Positions 1 through 5,135 of a DNA stretch of 5,135 nucleotides are shown one piece after another. Under the pieces are notes generated by a model that saw only the letters and a list, made by a program, of their open reading frames with translations, had not been told where the DNA came from and did no database searches. Source of the stretch: JAAFHN01 sp031421855 (GTDB taxonomy: Bacteria > Pseudomonadota > Gammaproteobacteria > Burkholderiales > Burkholderiaceae_C); assembly GCA_031421855.1 (NCBI GenBank), contig JANOPN010000172.1, positions 1 through 5,135 of the forward strand, read 5' to 3'. Position numbers and translations under genes: made by a program. Within the stretch, counting starts at the first letter, position 1; every line of letters starts with the position of its first letter.

Positions 1-414
1 GCCCAGGGCGAGTGGCACTTCGCGCCCACTTGGCGAGCCGCTTGGCGCAGCGACCAAGTACGCGCCACGAACAGCGGCACGGCCGAGCCGCTGTCGCGCA
101 TCGCGCCGCGCCGCCTGGGCTTGACGCTGCACCACGACCGAGGCAGCTCCAGTTTCCAGCTCGGATTTGACCGCCACGCCGCGCAAACTCGCGTCCCAAC
201 CGGCGCACTGACAACCGCTGGATTCACGCTGTGGAGCGCTGCGGCAACGCACCGCTTCGATATCGGTTCGTCCAAGGCCGTCGCCTTCGTCAAGCTGGAC
301 AACGCCAACAACGCGCTGGCGTACAGCGCAAGCTCAATCCTCACCCAAACCGTGCCAGGCAAGAACCCGCTACCGGGTAGAAGCCTGCGTGGCGGCCTTC
401 AAATCGAGTTTTGA
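1..414 (+). CDS. TonB-dependent outer-membrane receptor, C-terminal part (5' end outside window)
   Basis: The frame is open from the first base and ends at TGA 412-414, giving 137 residues of a protein that starts upstream of the window. Seen: alternating polar/hydrophobic stretches typical of outer-membrane beta strands (for example EWHFAPTW near the start and SSSFQLGFD in the middle), a late block with NNALAYSASSILTQT, then PLPGRSLRGGLQIEF ending in a terminal phenylalanine. Known: TonB-dependent receptor barrels commonly end in an 'N..t...Y......PGRs...gl...F' pattern, and the C-terminal Phe is the recognition signal for the BAM insertion machinery. The protein would import a metal chelate, metal ion or similar ligand across the outer membrane using TonB energy. 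The plug domain and TonB box lie outside the window, so the substrate cannot be told. The gene converges with the ATPase gene, with a repeat array between them. Family call is firm; subfamily unknown. Confidence 0.85.
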   Translation, partial: AQGEWHFAPTWRAAWRSDQVRATNSGTAEPLSRIAPRRLGLTLHHDRGSSSFQLGFDRHAAQTRVPTGALTTAGFTLWSAAATHRFDIGSSKAVAFVKLDNANNALAYSASSILTQTVPGKNPLPGRSLRGGLQIEF

Positions 415-570
415 GCTGATTTCGGTGACCAATTGGCACTTGGTCACCAAATTCATTGGGTTTAGTGCTGAATTCGGTGACCAATTGGCACTTGGTCACC
501 AAATTCATTGGGTTTAGTGCTGATTTCGGTGACTAATTGGCACTTGGTCACCGAATTCATTGGATTCAGT
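415..570. repeat. Three tandem 52-bp repeats, each with an internal hairpin
   Basis: Three head-to-tail copies lie at 415-466, 467-518 and 519-570 with an exact 52-bp period, and a partial 'gct' of a fourth follows. By eye, copies 1 and 2 differ at 1 position of 52, and copies 1 and 3 at 4 positions. Each copy carries an inverted repeat: in copy 1 the arms are ggtgaccaa (424-432) and ttggtcacc (440-448) around a 7-base loop. The left arm of copy 2 (gaattcggtgaccaa) and the right arm of copy 3 (ttggtcaccgaattc) are perfect 15-base complements. The array starts directly after the receptor stop codon and fills most of the gap between two convergent genes. No T-run follows the stems, so classic Rho-independent termination is not supported, although the hairpins may still block read-through from both sides. 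Because 52 is not a multiple of 3, a coding role is unlikely. Confidence 0.93.
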
Positions 571-613
571 GCTATCGAAATATGACTTATCCCAAGCTTT
601 TCGACGCCAACGA
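571..613. other. Remainder of the convergent intergenic gap
   Basis: These 43 bases lie between the last repeat copy and the stop codon of the ATPase gene. Apart from the initial 'gct', which matches the start of a repeat unit, nothing recognisable is seen. There is no GC-rich stem with a T-run on either strand, so how the two convergent transcripts end is not evident. Confidence 0.6.
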
Positions 614-1900
614 TCAAACGAACATGCGGTTGATCGGAACGGCAAAAAGAGAATCGCCAAAGCGCAAACACGCATCGCCGTCGTACAGCAATACGCCGCA
701 GGCGAAGCGCTCGGGCTCGCTGGCCTGCAATTTTCGCAGGCCTTTGAAGTCACTTGCGATGATGGTTGCAGCTGCTTTGACTTCAACCCCCACGAGGCTG
801 CCGTCTTGTCGCTGCATGATGATGTCGACTTCGACACCGTCTTTGTCGCGCAAGTGAAAAAATCCACTGCGCAGCTCTTCAGCTGACTCCAGACGCTGCA
901 ACTCTTGGAAGACAAAGGTCTCCAGCATCTGCCCTAACAGAGGCCGATCGGCCCACAACCCGGCTGCGTCGACCCCAAGCAAGGCGCAAGCCAGGCCGGT
1001 ATCGGTCATGTGCAGTTTGGGTGTTTTGATCAGTCGGCTTAGCCGGTTGCTGAACCACGGCGGCAACTCTTCGACCAAAAACACCTGGGCGAGCAAGTTG
1101 ACATAGTCGCGAATCGTCAATCGATTGAGCTGAAACGGTGCGGCCAAATCCATCACGTTAATCAGGCGCGCGGTTTGCGCTGCGGCCAGCGCGAGCAAGC
1201 GCGGCAAGGCATCGAGCGACTGGATGCGTGCGATGTCACGCACGTCGCGTTGGACCAACGTGTCCACGTAATTGCGCAGCCAAGCCCGCTGGCGTGCGGC
1301 GCTTTTGCGCGCCAGTGCGGCCGGGTAGCCGCCAGCGACCACCACATCGGCCAAGGCACGACCCAAGCGACGATCATGCCCCGCGCTTGGGCTGAATTGC
1401 CCCGAGCGCAGTTGCTGCATGAAGGTCGAAATCGGCGCGGTATCAGCAGCCTCAAGTGCTGACGGCCCGCTTAGAGAGCGACACTCAAGCTGGGCAAATG
1501 GGTGCAATCGCAACACTTCGACTCGACCCGCCAGCGAGTCGGCCAAGGTAGGCAACAGCAGCACGTTGGTTGATCCCGTCAAGATGAATCGCCCCGGTCG
1601 ACGGTCGCGGTCAACCGAGGCTTTGATGCTAGTGAAGAGCTGCGGAACACGCTGCACTTCATCCAATATCACCCGAGGCGGCAAGTCAGACACAAAACCG
1701 ATCGGGTCAGCCAGCGCAGCAGCGCGTTGGGTGTCGTCATCAAAACTCAGGTATGCGTAGCCGAGAGCACGCCCGGCTTGCTGCGCCAATGTGGTTTTGC
1801 CGCATTGGCGTGGCCCGTGGATGAGCACAACCGGCGTGTCAAGCAAGGCCGTGTTCAAGGCCGCGGCCGCCAATCGGGGGATATCTATCAACTCAAACAT
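614..1900 (-). CDS. ATP-binding protein of the AAA+/DUF4143 family
   Basis: This is a 428-residue cytoplasmic ATPase with no signal peptide or membrane segment. Seen in order: Walker A GPRQCGKTT (29-37), Walker B VILDEVQ (77-83, with D80 and E81), a sensor-1-like LTGSTN (107-112), and LAGRVEVLRLHPF (123-135), which is typical of the family. The helical DUF4143 region follows (about 206-330) with YVDTLVQRDVRDI, TIRDYV, MTDTGL and LETFVFQEL. Near the end, E357-V-D359 and E373-V-K375 give the D...ExK layout of a PD-(D/E)XK nuclease-like fold. Length is normal for the family, and P-loop placement about 28 residues in supports the start chosen. Known: the family is widespread, often horizontally transferred, and mostly uncharacterised; ATP binding is well supported but the biological role is not. 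No Shine-Dalgarno sequence precedes the ATG, while a -10-like TACAAT lies only 7 bases upstream. The gene is 85 bp downstream of the aldehyde dehydrogenase stop and may have its own promoter. Confidence 0.92.
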   Translation of the reverse strand: MFELIDIPRLAAAALNTALLDTPVVLIHGPRQCGKTTLAQQAGRALGYAYLSFDDDTQRAAALADPIGFVSDLPPRVILDEVQRVPQLFTSIKASVDRDRRPGRFILTGSTNVLLLPTLADSLAGRVEVLRLHPFAQLECRSLSGPSALEAADTAPISTFMQQLRSGQFSPSAGHDRRLGRALADVVVAGGYPAALARKSAARQRAWLRNYVDTLVQRDVRDIARIQSLDALPRLLALAAAQTARLINVMDLAAPFQLNRLTIRDYVNLLAQVFLVEELPPWFSNRLSRLIKTPKLHMTDTGLACALLGVDAAGLWADRPLLGQMLETFVFQELQRLESAEELRSGFFHLRDKDGVEVDIIMQRQDGSLVGVEVKAAATIIASDFKGLRKLQASEPERFACGVLLYDGDACLRFGDSLFAVPINRMFV

Positions 1901-1952
1901 GCGGCTGATTGTAGTTTAGTCAGCGTCCAAATGACAGTATTAGTTCGTCCAA
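1901..1952 (-). promoter_or_regulatory. Possible promoter and paired operator-like repeats upstream of the ATPase gene
   Basis: Read on the minus strand, TACAAT (plus positions 1908-1913) matches the sigma-70 -10 consensus at 5 of 6 bases and ends 7 bases before the ATG at 1900. A start at the usual distance would give an almost leaderless transcript, which fits the lack of a Shine-Dalgarno site. No good -35 hexamer sits at 17 bp. TTGGACG (minus strand) occurs twice, at 1924-1930 and 1946-1952, 22 bp apart or about two helical turns, which could be a binding-site pair. All of this is inference from short motifs. Confidence 0.3.
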
Positions 1953-1958
1953 TCGTTA

Positions 1959-1978
1959 TTTTTCGCAACAACGAAAAG
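1959..1978 (-). other. Weak stem-loop just after the aldehyde dehydrogenase gene
   Basis: The arms tttttcg (1959-1965) and cgaaaag (1972-1978) pair around the 6-base loop caacaa, with one G-T pair at the base. The structure starts 8 bases past the aldehyde dehydrogenase stop codon in the direction of transcription. The stem is AT-rich and lacks a T-run after it on the minus strand, so it is at best a poor terminator or an RNA 3'-end stabiliser. Confidence 0.3.
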
Positions 1979-1985
1979 ACCCATG

Positions 1986-3419
1986 TCACCCGTGTCGAAT
2001 GGCCACGGTCTTGAGCACCGTGAACCCCATCAGCGCCTCAAAACCCTTTTCACGGCCGTAGCCGCTCGACTTGTAGCCGCCGAAGGGCAATTCCACCCCA
2101 CCGCCAGCGCCGTAGTTGTTGATGAAAATCTGGCCAGCCTGCACGCGTCGTGCCATGCGCAATTGGCGCGCGCCGTCGCGCGTCCAAACACCCGCAACCA
2201 AGCCAAATGGTGTGGCGTTGGCTTTCATCACGGCATCGTCCTCGTCATCAAACGCCATCGCACTCAACACCGGCCCAAAAACCTCTTCTTGGGCCACGCG
2301 GTGATTCACCGGCACGTCTCGCAGCAAAACGGGCGCTTGGTAGTACCCTGACTCAGGTGCCTCGTCGACCACCCGCCCCTGGGCCATGAGCTCGATCCCG
2401 GCGATTTGCGCATCACTCAAAAAGTCCCACACCCGCTGCTGCTGGCTTTGCCGAATGAGCGGACCAAGGTCGAGGTCCATCGTTGCGGGCCCAACCCGCA
2501 AGCGCTCAAACTCACATGCCAATCGCTCGAGAAGTGGCTCGTACAAGTTGCGTTCAACCAACAAACGCGAACCTGCCGAGCAGGTTTGGCCCGAATTTTG
2601 AACAATGGCATTGATGACCATCGGCACGGCCGCATCGAGATCCGCATCCGCAAACACGATCTGAGGGCTTTTGCCGCCCAATTCAAGCGTCACCGGGCAA
2701 TGCCGCTCGGCGGCTGCTTGCGCGATCAAGGTGCCTACGCGCGGGCTGCCCGTGAAGCTGATGTGGTCGATGCCCGCGTGGCGCGCCAATGCATCGCCCA
2801 CCTCATGCCCGTAGCCGCAGACGATGTTGAGTGCTCCAGCCGGGAACCCCACCTTAAGCGCCAACTGCGCGACCCGAATCAAGCTCAAACACGCATCCTC
2901 GCTGGGCTTCACGACGCAGCAGTTACCAGCCGCCAAAGCCGCACCCACGCTGCGCCCAAAGATCTGCATCGGGTAGTTCCAGGGAATCACGTGGCCCGTG
3001 ACGCCATGAGGCTCGCGCCAAGTCATGACGCTGTAGCCGTTCAAATACGGCAAGGTCTCGCCGTGCAGCTTGTCACAAGCGCCAGCGTAATACTCAAAAT
3101 AACGGGCCAGCGCCACCGCATCGGCTCGCGCCTGTTTGGTGGGTTTGCCGCAGTCGCGCTGCTCAAGCGCCCAAAGCTCGTCGCTGTGCTCTGCCACAGC
3201 GTTAGACAGCTTCATCAACAAGCGCCCACGTTCGACTGCGCTGAGTTTGCTCAACACGTGGTCATGGCAGTGGCGCGCCGCTTGCACCGCTGCATCGAGG
3301 TCAACCGCTGCGCTTCGGGGGATGTGGTCAAACACCTCGCCGCTTGACGGATCAACCACTGGCAAGGTTTGGCCACTCAGGGCGGGGCACGATTCGTTGG
3401 CGATGAAGTTTTGAGGCAT
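1986..3419 (-). CDS. NAD(P)+-dependent aldehyde dehydrogenase
   Basis: This is a 477-residue soluble enzyme that oxidises an aldehyde to the carboxylic acid with NAD(P)+. Seen: the oxyanion-hole Asn148 in IPWNYP, cofactor lysine K171 in KPSE, the FTGS turn of the nucleotide fold (222-225), general base E246 in LELGGKSP, nucleophile C280 in GQTCSAGSR, and E379/F381 in EEVFGPV. INNYGAGGGVELPFGGYKSSGYGREKG lies near the C-terminus in separate short motifs. All catalytic residues are present and the length is close to the usual 480-500, so the gene looks intact. E174 sits where human ALDH2 has Glu195, which in this superfamily favours NAD+ over NADP+. The CSAGSR surroundings recall betaine-aldehyde and related amino-aldehyde dehydrogenases, but the substrate cannot be set from sequence alone, so no symbol is given. 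The first ATG is kept because it gives a normal N-terminus; only a poor ribosome site precedes it. A solo copy of the 52-bp repeat lies in its upstream region. Confidence 0.95.
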   Translation of the reverse strand: MPQNFIANESCPALSGQTLPVVDPSSGEVFDHIPRSAAVDLDAAVQAARHCHDHVLSKLSAVERGRLLMKLSNAVAEHSDELWALEQRDCGKPTKQARADAVALARYFEYYAGACDKLHGETLPYLNGYSVMTWREPHGVTGHVIPWNYPMQIFGRSVGAALAAGNCCVVKPSEDACLSLIRVAQLALKVGFPAGALNIVCGYGHEVGDALARHAGIDHISFTGSPRVGTLIAQAAAERHCPVTLELGGKSPQIVFADADLDAAVPMVINAIVQNSGQTCSAGSRLLVERNLYEPLLERLACEFERLRVGPATMDLDLGPLIRQSQQQRVWDFLSDAQIAGIELMAQGRVVDEAPESGYYQAPVLLRDVPVNHRVAQEEVFGPVLSAMAFDDEDDAVMKANATPFGLVAGVWTRDGARQLRMARRVQAGQIFINNYGAGGGVELPFGGYKSSGYGREKGFEALMGFTVLKTVAIRHG

Positions 3420-3439
3420 TTTGACGAAATTAGATGGAT

Positions 3440-3478
3440 TATTGGCATTTGGTTACCGGATTCATTGGGCTTGCCGCT
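3440..3478 (+). repeat. Solo, diverged copy of the 52-bp repeat
   Basis: These 39 bases align without gaps to positions 431-469 of the tandem array with 30 identities by hand count, in the same orientation. Shared blocks include attggca, tttgg, tacc against cacc, and attcattggg. The matching part is the 3' two-thirds of the unit; the left hairpin arm is not recognisable, so the full stem has been lost. It lies 21 bp upstream of the aldehyde dehydrogenase start codon and just past the end of the GGDEF gene. Its presence shows that the repeat is not confined to one array. Confidence 0.8.
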
Positions 3479-3507
3479 ACTAAAAAAATAGTAAGCCAAC
3501 TTGCCCT

Positions 3508-5037
3508 TCAAAATCTGGTTTCTTGCCCCGCTCGGCCAGATCCAATGCTGCGGCGACCTGCGCCGCGTGAACTGGGCTTATGCGCAACTTTGGCGGGATT
3601 TGGGCGATCTTCTTGACCGATCGCTGCTTTGCCCACACGCTTGGCGACCTTGCGAACCACACCCGCAGCGCCGCGCTTGCCCAATAACCTGCCGGGCAAG
3701 CCCTTCATCTTGGCGCTGGCACTGTCTAAAAATCCAATCTCCAGCTTGCCCTCGCCCAGGGCCTTCTCGACGGCTGCCGCTTCTAAATCTGGCCCCAACT
3801 TAACCGCCGCACGCGACCTGAACGCCCGCGCAGCCACGGCGGCCAGCTCGGCCTCGCCCAAGGCCATGGTGAGATCGTCCAGCCGATCACACCAGCAAAT
3901 GCCCACACCCACGTCGGTCTCGATGGGCTCATTGTCCTCAAACCCCGACGGCGGCAATCGTGGCACCACGGGCCGGCGGGTCGAAGCCGCCAGACGCAAA
4001 CCCAAGCCCCGCAAATACTGCGGCGTGACCCGGCCATTGATTTGAATGGCAAAGCAAGTGCCGTAGTAGCGCCCGATCATGTCGGCGGGTGACAAAATTT
4101 TGCGAATGCGGCCAAGGGTTGCCAAAATGACTTGGTTGAGCCCACTCTCACCGCAGTCCTTGACGATCTCATCACCGTTGAACAACTGCACCACAATGAC
4201 AACGGGGCGATGAGTCAGTCGCAAGCTGGCGCTGTATGAGCGATCCATCGCAGAAATCATGCTGGAGCCCATCAACAACCGCGTGATCGGGTCGCGTCCG
4301 CTGTCGGCATCTAGCATGCGCGCCACATGCACGAACTTGCGGCCGCGTCGCCAGGCGGCCCGCCCCAAAAGCAAGACCCCAAACAGATAACAACCCGCGG
4401 CGACCGCCAGCCATTCGACTGGTAACCGCCAATCGAGCAAGTTGCGCAACACCAAGCCCACGGTTACGCCAGCGGTCAGCACGCAAGTCGCAAACATCTC
4501 CCAGGCCCGCCGATCTCCGTGCAACGCAACCCGCAGCGTGGCAAACGAAGTCACCATGAAGCCGCAGATGCCGACCAAAAACGCCAAAGGCGTGACCCAT
4601 GTTGCCGGTCGCTGCAGCACCACACCTGCCGCTAGGTGATCCGTGGGCACCATCGGCTCAAAAATGAGCACCAACACCAAACACACCAGGCAGGCGATGA
4701 TCGCAATTTTCAGCGTGACATCGGCGAATCGCTCTCGCTTTTTAGTGCCGAGCCAATTGCGCACCCCCATGACGCCGAGCGCCACGCTGATCGAAGTCAC
4801 CACGCCGGGCGCCAGTGCAAACATCAATGGTGCGGCACCACGCCAAACATGAGCCAAAAACCCACTCATCACGGCGACAAACGCCGCCGCGGACAACAAA
4901 TAAAGCGCGACCTCAAGCGCCCAACGCGCACGGCTCTGGGCAAACTCGACCGCAGACGACAAGAATAAAGGCCCAAATGCACCCAAAACAGCGGTCCATA
5001 GCAACAATTCAGCCTGACTCAGTGGCATCGTGTGCAT
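3508..5037 (-). CDS. Seven-transmembrane protein with degenerate GGDEF domain and possible EAL remnant
   Basis: This 509-residue protein probably sits in the inner membrane. Seen: about seven hydrophobic segments (roughly 11-32, 39-65, 71-96, 105-129, 146-171, 180-200, 206-227), a basic stretch at 229-235, then a GGDEF-like domain from about 247 to 412. That domain opens with GRDPITRLL, the counterpart of 'D.LTgL.nR'. The signature site reads RYYGTCF (323-329) instead of RYGGDEF, the metal-binding Asp of the 'DiDhFK' strand is replaced (VVQLF), and the RxxD inhibitory site is SPAD (316-319). It therefore should not make c-di-GMP; a receptor or signalling scaffold role is more likely, by inference. 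Residues 416-450 (LEAAAVEKALGEGKLEIGF...) resemble the start of an EAL domain, followed by a basic tail. Codon use suggests a frameshift near 3610-3635. ATG 5037 follows a weak GGA; Met4 is an alternative start. Confidence 0.8.
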   Translation of the reverse strand: MHTMPLSQAELLLWTAVLGAFGPLFLSSAVEFAQSRARWALEVALYLLSAAAFVAVMSGFLAHVWRGAAPLMFALAPGVVTSISVALGVMGVRNWLGTKKRERFADVTLKIAIIACLVCLVLVLIFEPMVPTDHLAAGVVLQRPATWVTPLAFLVGICGFMVTSFATLRVALHGDRRAWEMFATCVLTAGVTVGLVLRNLLDWRLPVEWLAVAAGCYLFGVLLLGRAAWRRGRKFVHVARMLDADSGRDPITRLLMGSSMISAMDRSYSASLRLTHRPVVIVVQLFNGDEIVKDCGESGLNQVILATLGRIRKILSPADMIGRYYGTCFAIQINGRVTPQYLRGLGLRLAASTRRPVVPRLPPSGFEDNEPIETDVGVGICWCDRLDDLTMALGEAELAAVAARAFRSRAAVKLGPDLEAAAVEKALGEGKLEIGFLDSASAKMKGLPGRLLGKRGAAGVVRKVAKRVGKAAIGQEDRPNPAKVAHKPSSRGAGRRSIGSGRAGQETRF

Positions 5038-5135
5038 GATTTGTCCATGTCAAAGTGAGAACGGTTAGCCATCATTTGAGTTACATGCTGTCACAAATGC
5101 AGCGCAATCACCATTGTGGGTTAGCCTAATCGGTT
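5038..5135 (-). promoter_or_regulatory. Upstream region of the GGDEF-like gene, content uncertain
   Basis: These 98 bases carry no convincing gene. Two small repeats are visible: the inverted pair catttg (5073-5078) and caaatg (5094-5099), and the direct pair ggttagcc at 5063-5070 and 5119-5126. Either could be an operator, but both are short enough to occur by chance. No clear -35/-10 pair was found for the minus-strand gene. The promoter is expected here by position only. Confidence 0.3.

Noticed and set aside
415..570. CRISPR array
   Set aside because: The units are contiguous tandem copies with no unique spacers, and there are no cas genes nearby.
462..915. Open frames on both strands through the repeat array and the 3' part of the ATPase gene
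   Set aside because: They overlap the well-supported ATPase in other frames, match no family, and read through 52-bp repeats whose length is not a multiple of three.
2406..3347. A 313-codon open frame on the plus strand inside the aldehyde dehydrogenase gene
   Set aside because: It lies antisense to a gene with every catalytic motif intact, and its translation is rich in Arg, His and Gln without domain features, as expected of a shadow frame in GC-rich DNA.
614..3419. ATPase and aldehyde dehydrogenase as a two-gene defence or toxin system
   Set aside because: The aldehyde dehydrogenase is a normal metabolic enzyme, the genes do not overlap and are separated by 85 bp, and nothing links their functions.
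415..3478. Integron cassette with attC-like sites
   Set aside because: The repeats have hairpins but lack the GTTRRRY and RYYYAAC core sites, no integrase is present, and the flanked genes are not arranged as cassettes.
3476..3496. Stem-loop ctacta/tagtag with a run of seven A (T on the minus strand), considered as a terminator of the GGDEF-like gene
   Set aside because: The T-run is in the loop rather than after the stem, and the stem is short, AT-rich and bulged, so it does not have terminator geometry.

Overview
The window looks like part of the chromosome of a Gram-negative proteobacterium, most likely a betaproteobacterium of the Burkholderiales type. This rests on the outer-membrane receptor end, the moderately GC-rich codon use with many GC-ending third positions, and the protein families present. 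It is an inference from style, not from a search. No rRNA, tRNA, CRISPR array or insertion sequence was found.

Layout from left to right. Positions 1-414 (+) hold the last 137 codons of a TonB-dependent outer-membrane receptor. Positions 415-613 separate two convergent genes and hold three tandem 52-bp repeats (415-570), each with an internal hairpin. Three genes follow, all on the minus strand. They are an AAA+-type ATPase with a DUF4143/PD-(D/E)XK-like C-terminus (614-1900), an NAD(P)+-dependent aldehyde dehydrogenase with a complete catalytic set (1986-3419), and a membrane protein with about seven transmembrane segments joined to a degenerate GGDEF domain (3508-5037). The last 98 bases (5038-5135) are the upstream region of the GGDEF gene.

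The three minus-strand genes are separated by 85-90 bp and show no clear functional link, so a shared pathway is not claimed. The aldehyde dehydrogenase looks like an ordinary metabolic enzyme. The ATPase belongs to a widespread family of uncertain function. The GGDEF protein has lost both its cyclase signature (YGTCF in place of GGDEF) and the RxxD inhibitory site, so it is probably not a diguanylate cyclase. Its C-terminal tail resembles the start of an EAL domain that then decays, and codon statistics suggest a frameshift near 3610-3635.

The most interesting signal is the repeat family. Three tandem copies lie between the receptor and ATPase genes. A diverged single copy in the same orientation lies at about 3440-3478, between the GGDEF and aldehyde dehydrogenase genes. 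The family therefore brackets the ATPase-aldehyde dehydrogenase pair as direct repeats and is probably dispersed in the genome. I see no complete new multi-gene system here.
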